64,000 nt of DNA from Amaurobius ferox (GCA_951213105.1 OX578146.1:53963069-54027068), one strand, 5' to 3'; shown: positions 43,594-56,045, counted from the first letter of the stretch. Notes: generated by a model not told the origin, from the letters alone. Program-made: numbers and translations.

Positions 43594-43926
43594 ACTGAGA
43601 TGGAGACCCATTGGCAGGCTTGAAGCTGGCCAGACTTAAACGGAGGTCGGTCTATGCTTACGAGTGTCTCGAATGGTGGTATCCAGGTTATGGCACCAAT
43701 CCTAAACAACGGTTACTATCACCAGGAGACCTGGCCAAAGCCGTCTAAGAGCCACAACACTTCGGAGGATCGATACTTGACATTAACTCCACTACGCCAT
43801 CGTGAGATGATGGTTAGAGAGCTTTCTCAGGATCTCGCTGCTGCGTCTGGAACAACAATTTCTAGGCAAACTGTATACAGATGCTTTTCACAGAAGGCCC
43901 GTTGCATCCGGCGACTAGTAGTGTGT

Positions 43927-44137
43927 TGTTGAGACCTAGACTGTCCGACCTACCAGAAAGGTGTAAGGTAACTGTTTGGATGACCGGGAAGAGTCATCCA
44001 GTTTTGACCGGAACCCATTGGGGGTGGCATCCACAAGGACCTAACTCTCCTTCCTCTACCACCAACTTCTCGGAAGGACATATGGACCCACATGTTTAAC
44101 GTGATCGTACTCCGGGTGAACACGACGGCAGTACACG
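43927..44137 (-). mobile_element. SINE body without head, in the Tc1 hairpin loop
   Basis: The minus strand holds the shared SINE body and tail (complement of ACCGGAACCCATTGGGGGTG; GTTGTTGAGACC at the left). It lies exactly between the two inverted Tc1 arms (CCGGCGACTAGTAGTG and CACTACTGGTCGCCGG). Confidence 0.8.
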
Positions 44138-44149
44138 CTGCACTACTGG

Positions 44150-44560
44150 TCGCCGGACGTAATGGGTCTTCCGTGAAAAGCATCTGTATAAAGTTTATCT
44201 AGAAATTGTTGTTCCAGGCGCAGCAGCGAGGTCCTGAGAGAGCTCTCTAGCCGTAATCTCTCGATAGCGTCGTGCAGTTAATGTCACGTATCGATCTTCC
44301 ACAGTGTTGTGGCTCTTGGACGATTTTGGTCAGGTTTCCTGGTGATAGCACACGTTGTTTAGGATAGGTGCCATAACCTGGATACTACCATTCGAGACAT
44401 TCGTAACCATCGAGCGACCTCCGTTTGAGTCTGGCCAGCTTCAAGCCTACCGATGGACTTCCATCTCAGTTCATCGTCTAAAAGATTACGGGAACTCATT
44501 TCAACTGAAATCAGTGTCTGTATTGTAATTTTTGCTGTAAGAAACATACTTCTATAGACG
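44150..44560 (-). pseudogene. Tc1-like transposase, N-terminal DNA-binding part
   Basis: The minus strand starts with MSSRNLLDDELRWKSIGRLE, then AGQTQTEVARWLRMSRMVVS and RLWH (first helix-turn-helix), then decays through a linker and second helix-turn-helix to CGRSI and LSRDYG with stops. It ends at the inversion point near 44150. Confidence 0.82.
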
Positions 44561-45640
44561 AAATTCTCAGGTTCGGAAAACGGCCACTTTCACGTTTTCT
44601 TACGAAACGTACCCTTTAAACCGTTTAACAAACAGTGGATGCTTACATTACATTCACCGTTTCCCATTTTATATATGACATCACATTTTTTAATATTAGT
44701 CGTAGTTATTTTGAATTATTGCAAAAAATGTGTTTGTAATTTTAATTTTGGGCACCAGTGTACATACACTGCCGGTTATCCCGCTGTAAAGTTTGAGGTT
44801 TGAAGAGAGGAATTGGAAGTCTGAAATTCTAGTACGTATTTAAGTGCCTAAGCAAGTGTTTAGATTCACATGAATTTGAAAACTTGTCAGAAATATATTA
44901 GTTTATACGCTGCCAAGCAAGTCAGTAGAATAATTTGATATTTTTAGGTGACGTCTATGGTCGGGTTATCCGGCTGTAATTGGAGTAGAAATAAAAAGCT
45001 ATGAACAGCTTGAGAGTCATCTGTAGTCCTCTGAAATCCGTACAAGGATATAGCATAATTGGATTTCGAATCAGGTGTTTAGTTTCTGAATTGCAGTGGT
45101 TATAATTTAGACATTTTAATATTTTGAACTGTTTTGAAAATGCTTAAAGATGACATACCACTCACAAAGAAATATGGTATTCATGGTTTGTCATATGTGT
45201 ATGAATTTTGATTCATCGGACTAGAGCCGAAGCTAATGTTTATAGGTATCTGATGTATATGAACCTTAGTTGCAATGATTTTCAAGAACTTGTCATAAAA
45301 GCATGTCACAAAAGCAAATATGTCACAATCACAGGCTGCGTCAATTGAGTACTTAATCTCTCTGTTTACTTCCTTCTGGTATATATTTTGTTAAAGTTCA
45401 AAATGGCCGAGCCTGTTTGATGGTCCCAGTATTCTATTGGTCTATTCCTATTAGTTAAATTATCAAAAAATATTTTAGATATCTGATCTTGGAGGAGACA
45501 TATGAAGACTTTTGAGTTTGTTGAAACTCAAAATTAGTTTTCTGCCATTTATTTTCCAGAAATTGATTTGAATAAAGTAATATTTTAAAGAATTCGTGGA
45601 ATGAATTCATTTAAAATGCAACCAAATTAAATGGTTTTTG

Positions 45641-47133
45641 TTTATTTTATTATCTGAAGACTTTTTATCAGTTTCAAATACGGCCAACTCGCCAAAATTC
45701 CCAAAATAAGAAATATCTTTAGAACGTTTTATTCGAGCATATCAGGAGTTGGTGTATTTGTTTAGGCGAAAATTTCATGAAAAAAATACTTCCTTATTAT
45801 ATTTAATCATATTGATTTAAGGAATCTTCTAGTCACAATAGGTCTATATAATCTTTAGTTATGATTTTCCCCAGTTTACATTATAATTTATGTTTTATTT
45901 TATACAAACAACTTCTGACTGGTTTAGTTATGTAGACCAATCACCAAGTCAAGTAATATTTATGCGTCCCTGCATCACACAGGATAAGTTTTGGATCGTA
46001 AATGATTAAGTGAGTTGGAATCAAGGTATGTGTGTGTGTGTGGGGGGGGGGAGGGGGTAATCCCGGGTATGATTGACATCATTTTTTTATTCTGGATCTG
46101 CCCATATGATGTCACAGAAATAGCAAAAGCCCGCATTTTGTTTTCGGGCTCTTTGAACAGACTGAGGATCTTTTTGAACGTCACTATAGGATGGTGTGTA
46201 TAGCAAAATTAAAACTCTCTGTGCAGACTGTTTACGTCTGCATATTGCCATTTCAAAATAAGCAAACAATTTTTAATTGTAATAATGAGAAAACTTGTTA
46301 ATCCAACCTCATATTCAAGAACCTTGGTTGAGATTGCTTGAAGTTTGAGTCTCGGCATGATTGCGTAGAATTTGGAAAGTCCACGTCCGTTGGTGCTTGA
46401 GAGAATAGTATTTGGTATAGCAGTGATCGGCAGGATCTAGTACCCTCTAGCAAGATTATTTAACATAAAATTAGGTACTCAGCTCGAAAACCAATAAAAA
46501 GGTTGTCAGCTTGACGACAGGGGAATTAAGTTTGGTCATTCGTGAGGTCAGAGTAAACTTCGGTCCAGAGTAAACTTCGAGAAGAGGTTCCAAGACACAC
46601 CCATTAATATAGTTAAAAACAGTTTGGAAATTTTGAAGTGGCAATATCCAGGCGTAACCAACTTGCGCAAAGATTTTAAAGTGTGCTGTGCACACAGGAT
46701 CCATTGACATCCAAGGAAATTTAGTGATGTCGTGGAGTAAGATGGCAGTCGCAGTTAACAACTTCGGTCCCACTTGATAGCCCGAGAGCAAAATGCGTGC
46801 GTTTTTAATGCCCATGTCATCAAATGCGCAGAGCTAGGTAAAAGTAATTAATTCAATCATGTTCCGGGGCGAATACCCCCTGCCCACTAGTTGCCTGGGA
46901 TAAGATCTAGATGTCTGCTGATGCAGTTTGGTGAGAATCGGTTATTTGCATTCTCGGTTAGAGTAATGATATTTCCATCCCCAAGCCCTTGTCTAAATTC
47001 AATATTTTAATGTAAGGGCACGTGAAATCTGGCCTTTTTGTATTTGTCTATTTTTATTTATACAGTTAGCTGCTGTATTATTATTGTGGGTACAATAAAT
47101 AAGTTCTAGTTTAAACCGTGAACTGTTGTGTTA
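45641..47133. other. No gene supported; weak inverted repeat
   Basis: CCCGCATTTTGTTTTCGGGC (46131) is mirrored by GCCCGAGAGCAAAATGCGTG (46780), about 620 bp apart. A TG/poly-G tract lies at 46026-46057. Open frames at 46015-46203 and minus 46471-46815 have no recognised domain. Confidence 0.45.
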
Positions 47134-48142
47134 TTAACACTTTACAACATAGTTGAAAAGTGTTTATGACTTTGTTCATTCATTCTGTTTGTCTGTCCGT
47201 TAGCACGATAACTGCCGTAAAAATGACTTTATCAAAATGAAATTTTAGTATGGTGTTCAGACGGTCTGTGAGACCTATGGGAATATAAATGAATAATGTC
47301 ACGCAATTAGTTTTGGATTGAACGCGGGTTGAAAAAAATGAAATACAATGAACCCTTTGGGACCTAATTTTTCAAACATTTTTTAAGCGGATTTAAAATT
47401 CGCAAATTGCTTCGAAAATTTTAGGAAATATTCAAATTATCCCATAAAATATATAAAAAAAAATTTCAGCGAAATATATTCGGTAGTTTTTAAATAAAAA
47501 TTAAAATAATAATTATACCCTTTACATGACGAGAGCACGTGACCCACTTCAAAATAAAATATGGCATCATCCATCTTGTGTCAAAATCGTGATTTTTAAA
47601 GTTCCTTCAATTCATATTTAGTGTTGTATCCGTCCTAAAACCGCTTTATTTTTGCTTAAATTCTGTGTATCTACATTCTGAAACAACGTAATTACAATAT
47701 ATTTGAGTTTCAATGATCATCCAACTTTGATTATTTCTACAACGAAGCCTAATTTTCACTAATGGAGAATATAAACACCAAAAGATGTAGAATGAGTTGC
47801 AGAAGAATTGCTGCATTTCTTTAACGCAAAATTATTTAGCTCATGGAGTCTGCAGTATAGCTGATATGAATGAAACATTCATTGACTTTAGACAGAAAAC
47901 TAGACGATTTTTTGATGAAGTTTTAAGCATAGAATTAAATTACTTTTACCTCCATGGTATTAAGCTTTTAAATAAAATAAATTATTGCAGTATTGTGATA
48001 AATGGAAAACGTTTATGAATGAAATGCTGCTTTTATTTAGAGAAGATTTATATTTCGATGACGTCATTTGAATAAAGTTCATTTGTTTTCTATGAAGTTT
48101 TCAAATATAAAAATTATTGTAGTATTATGATAATTTAAAAAA

Positions 48143-49070
48143 TCTGATGTGGGCAACACATGACTTTCCTTATATAATGTAATGAATTTACCACTTTTAC
48201 AGTAAAATAAATAGGTTTTTCTTGTAGTAGATACTAATATTCTTTCCAAGATATTGAATTTTCGACAATTAATCGTCATTTCATTGATTTAGCGTCATTT
48301 TTATTCATTTGGCGAGATTTTCGTTAATTTGGCAGCATTTCAAAAAGTCGCCAAGTTGGCGACAATCCGCCAAATTCGTCGTAAAAATTTCGCCAAGCAT
48401 AATGGACAAAGAAATAAGTTATTCTTAGAGCAGATAAATGACTATTGGCGTTCAAATACAAAAGTATTACTCAAAGTATCTTTTTTCATGAATGGAACGA
48501 GCTAGATCCATGAGAATGTCATCCAATTTATCGCATGGTATATTACTGAAAAGTGAACATGTCTCTCAAGAGGAAATATTTTTTTTTTATTTTATATGAT
48601 TTTCTGATAATTTTTTTGAAAAAGTGCAATATCTCGAGAACGGTTTATGTTAGCGTTCTAAAATTTATGTCAATCGTTTTTTAATGAAAAATTACATAAG
48701 AAATGTCTATTTGCGTAACTTTATTAGTGGTTTTTATTTTTGACGATTTTTTCAAAATTTCATTCGAAAATTTAGGGGTGTTCTTAACATTCGATTGCGT
48801 ATAAAAACAATAGGCTTCCAGTGTTTACGGATTGTGATTTTTGTACCAAATTTGGTTCGAATCGTTCCATTCGTTCGTCAGTTATCGTCTCCACAGACTC
48901 ACTGACACACACACGCACACACACACATACTTTCACACAGACATCACTTCAAAAATGTTTGATTCGTGATCAGGGATGCTTGAAACGTGCTCTCCCGTTG
49001 AAAACTCGATTTCGAATTTTCGACCCCGTCACAATACTTTCCTTATACATTATGTATATAAGGAAAGTAA
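48143..49070 (+). mobile_element. F1-family element, copy 2
   Basis: It starts TCTGATGTGGGCAACACATG and then ACTTTCCTTATATAATG. It has a CA microsatellite at about 48902-48930 and ends with the hairpin ACATTATGTATATAAGGAAA GTAA. It is joined head-to-tail to the next copy. Confidence 0.85.
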
Positions 49071-49979
49071 TAGGTTTTTCTTATAGTAGATACTAATATT
49101 CTTTCCAAGATATTGAATTTTCGACAATTAGTCGTCATTTTCATTGATTTAGCATCATTTTTATCCATTTGGCGAGATTTTCATTAATTTGGCAACATTT
49201 CCAAAAAGTCGCCAAGTTGGCGACATTCCGCCAAATTCGTCGCCAAAATCCCGCCAAGCGTTATGCACTAAGAAAAAAGTTATTCTTACAGCAGATAAAT
49301 GACTATTGGCGTTCAAATACAAAAGTATTATTCAAAGTACATTTTTTCATGAATGGAACGAGCTAGATCCACGAGAATGATGTCACTCAATTTATCGCAT
49401 GGTATTACATATGAAAAGTGAACATGTTTCTCAATAGGCATTTTTTTTTATGTGACTTTTTCATAATTTTTTTGAAAAATGCACAATATTTCGAGAACGG
49501 TTCATGTTAGCGTTCTAAAATTTATGCCAATCGTTTTCTAATAAAAAATTACATAAGAAATGTCTATTTGCGTAACTTTATTAGCGGTTTTGATTTTTTG
49601 AAGATTTTTTCAAAATTTCATTCGAAAATTTGGGGGGGTTCTGAACATTCGATTACGTATAAAAACAATAGGCTTCCAGTGTTTACGGATTGTGATTTTT
49701 GTACCAAATTTGGTTCGAATTGGTCCATTCGTTCGTCAGTTATCGTTTCCACAGACTCACTGACACACACACACACACACATACTTTCACACACACACAC
49801 ACACACACATACACACACACAGACATCACTTCAAAAATGTTTGATTCGTGATCAGGGATGCTTGAAACGTGCTCTCCCGTCGAAAACTCGAATTCGAATT
49901 TTCGACCCCATCACAATACTTTCCTTATACATTATGTATATGAGGAAAGTAATATACATTATGTATATAAGGAAAGTAA
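49071..49979 (+). mobile_element. F1-family element, copy 3 (5' truncated, duplicated 3' hairpin)
   Basis: It begins at TAGGTTTTTCTTATAGTAGA, about 70 bp inside the element, directly after the end of copy 2. The 3' end hairpin is present twice in a row (49927-49951 and 49952-49979). Confidence 0.82.
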
Positions 49980-50238
49980 AAATACTAACGATAAATGTAT
50001 CGCACGTTAGAGATGCTTAAACCAGGTAATTTATATTTCAATGCCGGCATTTGAATGAAGTTCATTTTTTTCGATGAAGTTTTAAAGTTTTCAAATATAA
50101 TAAATTAATGTAGCATTGTGATAATTTTAAAAATTGTACCGAGGAATGTATCGCATTTTAGAGATGTTTATATGAAATTGTATTGAACTTGGAATGTGCT
50201 TCTTAATCAATGTTTCATGCATGATTGATCTTTCTTGT

Positions 50239-50911
50239 TTTACTTGCAGTAGGCCATACGTGTCACTTAATCTAAAGATTTGGAGTTATGTCATTTTGAT
50301 CTGAACAGTTTGCACAATTCTCCTTATTTATTCCAATCTAACCGTCGTTGAGCAGACAGATTTTAAAGGAGCAACCAACTAAGTTAAGCTGCTTGACTAA
50401 CTGTACTGAGCTTTAATTTTCACATTTTTGACGACATTTTCACATTTTCGATGAGCTTCACATTTTCGACCTGACAGGCTCAGACTTCGCAAGCTCCGCT
50501 GATATTGTGATAGACAAATTCAATCGTACCAAGCATCAGGCTTAACACTTCCTTAAAGAAGATTGAGCTTAGGCTGCTCAAAATGCAGCGACCAACTTTA
50601 TATTCACATAGCTTGCAATCAGAGGTAGGGGGCTGAAACTTAGATCGCGGCCCCAAGTCGATGCAGTTCAATATTTCTAGAAGAAATTTGAAGTCAGCTG
50701 CATGGCAGATCTGATTATATGTCACCAAAAAAGTTTTCAAATGTATGGTATATAGCAAGATTTGCTACCATTGTAGGCATCATTTTCTCCATATTATTCC
50801 ATACTGATTATTCCGTACTGAGAAGTGCATAGAAATCGGCCCAAGGATGCTGTTATTGGCATTAAGAGTGTGATTCTAATCGGATTTTAACCGAGAAATG
50901 TTAGTCGTAGA
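50239..50911. other. No gene supported
   Basis: The minus-strand open frame at 50480-50758 has no recognised domain. The short repeat CACATTTTCGA occurs at about 50420-50470. Confidence 0.4.
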
Positions 50912-51755
50912 CGGGGTCGGAAATTCGAATTCGAGTTTTCGACGGGAGAGAACGTATCAAGCATCCCTGATCACGAATCGAACATTTTTGAAGTGATGTC
51001 TGTGTGTGTGTGTGTGTCAGTGAGTCTGTGGAGACGATATCTCACCAACGAATGGAGCGATTCGAATGAAATTTGGAACAAAAATCACAATCCGTGAATA
51101 CTGGAAGCCTATTGTTTTAAAACACAATCGAATGTTCAGAATCCCCTAAATTTTCGAGTGAAATTTTGAAAAAATCATCAAAACATCAAATCCTTTAATA
51201 AAGTTACGCAAATAGAAATTTCTGATGTAATTTTTCCTTGACGATTGACATAAACTTTAGAACGCTAGCATGAACCGTTCTCGAGATATTGCACATTTTT
51301 CAAATAAATGTATAAAAAAATCCCATAAATTAAAAAATATATTAACTGTTAAGAAACATGTTCACTTTTCATATGTAATATAAGGATAAATTTGGTGACA
51401 TCATTCTCTTGGATCTAACTCGTTCCATTCGCGAGAGAAGATACTTTGAGTAATACTTTTGTATTTGAACGCCAATAGTAATTTATCCGCTGTAAGAATA
51501 ACTTATTTCTCCGTCCATAACGCTTGGCGAGATTTTGCCGACGAATTTAGCGGAATGTCGCCAACTTGGCAAAATTTTAAAATGTTGCCATGTTAACGAA
51601 AATCTCGCCAAATGGATAAAAATGACGACTCATTGACGAAAATTCAATATCTTGGAAAGAATATAAGTATCTACTGTAAGAGTAACATTTTTTTAACTGT
51701 AAAAGTAGTAAATTCATTGCATTATATAAGGGAAGTCATGTGCTGCCCACATCAG
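50912..51755 (-). mobile_element. F1-family element, copy 4 (3' hairpin missing)
   Basis: It begins GACGGGGTCGGAAATTCG without the terminal hairpin, has a TG microsatellite at 50999-51017, and ends GGAAGTCATGTGCTGCCCAC ATCAG. Confidence 0.8.
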
Positions 51756-52227
51756 AATTTTAATTTTGCATTTATCCCGAATCGATTCTTTGTTTCGAAC
51801 TTTCTTTTTCTCGCCATTCCATTCTAGTGTGAGTCTTGATTGATTTCGTTAGAGGTCGGGGCATTCCCCCTTCTTATATCCTATCGATCGAAAGTGTATC
51901 GTTTATTTCAACAAAATCTACGAGGAAGAAGTCAGTAATGACACAGTTGGGTGGTAAAATGAAACCAAATAAATAATTTTGGTTTTCCAGATTTTTTATT
52001 GTCTATTACTTTGTGTTGATTTTACGATGTTTTCACTTTTTATGAGTTTTACAATCACGTAATTAGTTTAGTTTTAATTTCTTTAATTTATATCATACTT
52101 TACATTTTTAGTTCAATGCACATTGAACGGCAACACAAAATGTATTTACCATGTCCTAAATGCTATACTGAGAATTATGTCCCTTCTGCATTGGCTTTAT
52201 CATATTGGCCTTTCCTTCTTCCTTTTG
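51756..52227. other. Dispersed-repeat stretch and anonymous AT-rich sequence
   Basis: 51770-51980 resembles 36460-36680. No gene is seen. Confidence 0.45.
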
Positions 52228-52502
52228 ACTCAGACCGTCAGACCAACCCAAAAGTATAAGGTACCTGTTTGTATGGCTGGGACAGTGCCACCCAATTTAG
52301 ACCTGAACCCAGTGGGGGGAGGAGGCAACCACAGGGACCGTATCCTCCTTCCCCTTGCACTAACCTTTCGTTAGGACTTACGAATCCATAGATTTAACGT
52401 ACTCTTTCTCTGCGTGAACACCGGAAATAGTAGACAGAGGCGGGAATCGAACTCGGATCCTCCTAGTGCAATCTCTGTTTTTTAACCACTGGGCTGCAGA
52501 AA
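52228..52502 (-). mobile_element. tRNA-headed SINE, copy 2
   Basis: The minus strand has the A-box-like GCCCAGTGGTTAAAAAACAG, the B-box-like CGAGTTCGATTCCCGCC, the shared body (ACTGGGTTCAGGTCTAAATT) and a CAAAAGGAAGAAGG tail. This is the best preserved B box of the family in the window. Confidence 0.83.
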
Positions 52503-52515
52503 TATCTTCTTTTTG

Positions 52516-52692
52516 TTCAACCTAGATCGTCTGATCAACTCGAAGGTGTAAGGTATCAGTATGGACTGTCGGGAATGTACCACCCAATTTAAACCGGAAA
52601 CCAGTGGAGGGGGAGGGGGGCACTAACCTCATGGAATGTTCGTTCGGATCCACAAATTTAACATGAAAGTACTCCGCATTAACACGGAGATA
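52516..52692 (-). mobile_element. SINE body fragment adjoining the previous SINE
   Basis: The minus strand carries the shared body (complement of CACCCAATTTAAACCGGAAA) and tail, truncated before the head. It sits directly beside the tRNA-headed copy. Confidence 0.75.
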
Positions 52693-53360
52693 TACCTTTT
52701 GCAGCAGCCCATCTATGTCCAGAGCGAACTGAAGAGGTATGGTCTTTTGAATATTGTCTACCATTGTATGGAATAGGGGTTGGCTGCAGAAGACTCTCTT
52801 AACATCGTGAAGCTGATGATGAAGTTTATGCGTCTTGAGATTGCTTACTAACATTTTCATTAAGACCACGAACACCAATTATTCGTTACATTCGCATTCA
52901 ACTGCCAAAACAATAATTCATCAAATTTGAGTTTGATCACCTAATCAAATATTTGTCTTTATTTTTGAAGAGCTTGGTTCAAAAACGATTGAAATCACCT
53001 TCGATCTTTTATCTCATGCGGTGCTGATAGATAGATACTTTTTGTATTTCAACCTCAAAGTCACTTGCTATGAGTTACTTGCTACAAGTTCTCTTGCCCA
53101 TCTCATACGAAATATGTACGATATATGTACGATACGAAGCATGTACGTATACGATATCTGTCTCATGCGTAAGTGATTCACATTCGAAATTATGTTGATT
53201 GATGTAGTCTGTAACTTAAAAGTTATTTCGAAGAATATTAGCGTTGACGAACTTGCTTCATAATGTGATTTTATTGTTTTTCGCGGGAACCGACCGCGAA
53301 GAGAGCTATTTTGCTTTCCCCCATACTGTATTTCTCCTAATTCAAATGCGTGCAAAAAAA
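52693..53360. other. No gene supported
   Basis: Short minus-strand frames (52522-52878, 53068-53355) partly overlap the SINE or have no recognised domain. GTACGATA repeats lie at about 53115-53150. Confidence 0.4.
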
Positions 53361-54129
53361 TCTAATGTGGGCAACACATGACTTTCCTTATATAATGTAA
53401 TGAATTTACCACTTTTACAATAAAAAAATAGGTTTTTCTTATAGTAGATACTTATATTCTTTCCAAGATATTGAATTTTCGACAATTAGGCGTCATTTTC
53501 ATTGATTTAGCGTCATTTTTATTCATTTGGCGAGATTTTCGTTAATTCGGCAACATTTCAAAAAGTTGCGAAGTTGGCGACATATCGCCAAATTCATCGC
53601 CAAAATCTCGCCAAGCGTTATGGACGAAGAAATAAGTTATTCTTACAGCAGATAAATGACTATTGGCGTTCAAATACAAAAGTATTACTCAAAGTATCTT
53701 TTTTCATGAATGTAATAAACGAGATCTACGAGAATGATGTCACCCAACTTATCACATGGTATTACATATGAAAATTGAACATGTTTCTGAATAGGAAATA
53801 TTTTTTTTATTTTATATGACTTTTTGATAATTTTTTTGAAAAATGTGCAATATCTCGAGAACGGTTCACGTTAGCGTTCTAAAATTTATGTCAATCGTTT
53901 TCTAATGAAAAATTACATAAGAAATGTCTATTTGCGTAACATTATTAGCGATTTTGATTTTTTGACGATTTTTTCAAAGTTTCACGCGAAAATTTAGGGA
54001 GATTCTGAACATTCGATTGCGTATAAAATCAATAGCCTTCCAGTGTTTACGGATTTTGATTTTTGTACCAAATTTCGTTCGAATCGGTCCATTCGTTCGT
54101 TAGTTATCGTCTCCACAGACTCACTGACA

Positions 54130-54192
<63 letters not shown>

Positions 54193-54195
54193 TTT

Positions 54196-54235
<40 letters not shown>

Positions 54236-54370
54236 CACACACATCACTTCAAAAATGTTCGATTCGTGATCAGGGATGCTTGAAACGTGCTCTCCCGTCG
54301 AAAACTCGAATTCGAATTTTCGACCCCGTCACAATACTTTCCTTATACATTATGTATACAAGGAAAGTAA
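53361..54370 (+). mobile_element. F1-family element, copy 5 (long CA microsatellite)
   Basis: A full-length copy from TCTAATGTGGGCAACACATG to the 3' hairpin ending ACAAGGAAAGTAA. The CA microsatellite runs from about 54128 to 54241 with few interruptions. A His/Thr-repeat open frame here is not a gene. Confidence 0.86.
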
Positions 54371-54384
54371 AGAAAAGAAAAAAA

Positions 54385-55407
54385 CAAGATCAATCATACA
54401 TAAAGAACTGATTATGCAACACTTTCCAACTGAAATGCAATTATTTAAACTTATAAATTTGAATTAAAATAAATTTTAATTATTTAAACATCTCTAAAAT
54501 GCGATATATTTAGTCCTGACGTGTTTTAATTTATCACAGCACTAATATAATTTATTATATTTGAAAACTTAAACTACATCGAAAAAATGAATTTTATTCA
54601 AATGACTCATCGAAATATAAATCGTCAGCTTCTCTATGTAAAAGCAGTAAATATTTCATTCATATCACTTTTATTCCAGACTCCAGAGCTAAATAATTTT
54701 GCGTGAAAGAAATTAGCAATTCTTATACAACTCATCTTTCCATCACTTGTTTACACTCTGCACCCATTAAAATTGGGCTTCGTTGTAGAAATAATCAAAG
54801 TTTAATTATCATTTAAACTAAAAAATATTGCAATTGCGTTGGCACAGAATATAGATGCATAGAAATACGCAAAAATAAAGCCGTTTTAGAACGGATGTAA
54901 CACTCAATATAAATTTAAAAGAATTTTAAAAATCATGATTTTTACACTGGGAATAAAAGATGGATGCCATATTTTTTTTGAAGTAGATCGCGTGATCTCT
55001 TCATATAATATGGGTGTAATTATTATTTTAACTTTTATTTAAAACAATACCGAACACATTTTGCTGAAATCTTTTTATATATTTTATGGGATAATTTGAA
55101 TATTTTATAAAATTTTTGAAACAATTTGTGGATTTTAAATTCGTTTAAAAAATGTTTGAAAAATTAGGTTCCATAGGGTTCAATGTATTTCATTTCTTTA
55201 ACCCGGGATCAATCAGAAAATAATTGGGTGATATTATTCATTTACATTTCCATATGACCCACACACCTTGTCAACAACATACTAAAATTTCATTTTGATA
55301 AAGTCATTTTTACGGCAGTTATCGTGCTAACGGACAGACAGACAGACAGAATGAACAAAGTCAATGACCAAAGTCATAAACACTTTCAACTATGTTGGAA
55401 AGTGTTA
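54385..55407 (+). mobile_element. F2-family element, copy 4
   Basis: It starts CAAGATCAATCATACATAAA and ends with ACTTTCAACTATGTTGGAAA GTGTTAA, in which GTTGGAAAGTGTT is the exact complement of the 5' AACACTTTCCAAC. It starts 15 bp after F1 copy 5. Confidence 0.83.
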
Positions 55408-56045
55408 ATAAAATGATTGAAATAGAATCTGTATATTGTTGCTATGATATTACAAATTATATAATGTACATTAATTTTGTAATAATTACAATATTCTGCA
55501 TATACATCTTATATACTTTTTCTTTTACTGTGCATAGAATCGACGCAGAAGTATAAACCACATATTAAAAGGAATGACGGACCTGAAGCTGTGTATGACG
55601 CATTTAAATCAACATTTTCATTACGATTTTTATGACGGTTTGCAATATTTTGCCTCTGGTAATATGTTGACAGAATATTATTAAATAAATAAAGAAAATA
55701 AAACATATTCGAATATCCCTGCAAAAGCAACTGCAGGAAAAAACAAAATGAAGCACGATTGGAAAATTGGAAGTGTCTATCATGACAGACCGAAACTTTC
55801 CACAAAAATAAATCTGAGAAACTGTTGTTAATTTCTGTGACAAAAGTTCTAGATTTTGTCAAGGCTTTTCTGATCATTCTGACAAAGGCGGGCCAATAAA
55901 TTAAACTTTATATTAAAGGAAAATTAATTCTGCCATGTTCCTATAATTTCATTATATTGATTTTGTGATATTTCTCTAAATTAGTAATTCTCTTGGGCAT
56001 ACTATTTTGAAATTTGATATTTATAAGTTTAATAAAAGCATATTT
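55408..56045. other. No gene supported
   Basis: Two overlapping minus-strand frames (55509-55877) have no recognised domain. AT-rich. Confidence 0.4.

Larger units (their letters stand above)
41678..43926 (+). pseudogene. Inverted copy of Tc1 leader and N-terminal domain, split by LTR and SINE
   Basis: The plus strand carries the leader (TTCCGAACCTGAGAATTTCG, 41699), the start MSSR around 41778, then (after the solo LTR and tRNA SINE) RLEAGQT-type codons, SRQTVYRCFSQK and LSQDLAAASGTTIS of the second helix-turn-helix. It stops at about 43926. It mirrors 44150-44620 on the other strand, with clear divergence. Confidence 0.78.
40725..44760 (-). mobile_element. Tc1-like transposon with inverted duplication and nested insertions
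   Basis: The ends CACTGGTGTTCAAAATTAAG and AATTTTGGGCACCAGTG form inverted tips with TA on both sides (40723-40724, 44761-44762). On the minus strand the order is: tip, leader, transposase N-terminus (44150-44560), SINE body, an inverted copy of the N-terminus and leader (43926 back to 41678, itself holding a solo LTR and a SINE), the catalytic part (41690-41019), and tip. Confidence 0.82.
40330..45640. repeat. Long inverted repeat (arms 40330-40722 and 45255-45640)
   Basis: The left arm ATTGCAACTAAGGTTCATAT (near 40705) is complemented by ATATGAACCTTAGTTGCAAT near 45257. Likewise GGCTCGGCCGTTTTGAACTT pairs with AAGTTCAAAATGGCCGAGCC, and GGAATACTGGGA with TCCCAGTATTC. The arms are diverged and about 390 bp long. 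The Tc1-like element is inserted at the inner edge of the left arm. Confidence 0.75.
47134..50238 (-). mobile_element. F2-family element, copy 3, interrupted by F1 copies
   Basis: The 3' hairpin TTAACACTTTACAACATAGT is at the left and the 5' start (complement AAGAAAGATCAATCATGC) at about 50238. F1 copies 2 and 3 occupy 48143-49979. The F2 sequence resumes at AATACTAACGATAAATGTAT, matching the uninterrupted copies and showing no target duplication beyond an A run. Confidence 0.8.

Noticed and set aside
46471..46815. Minus-strand open frame of 114 codons as a host gene
   Set aside because: No recognisable domain or splice signals, and bracketed by a weak inverted repeat. I keep it only as an unexplained open frame.
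54043..54411. His/Thr-repeat protein
   Set aside because: The frame runs through the CA microsatellite of an F1 element and recurs in other copies.
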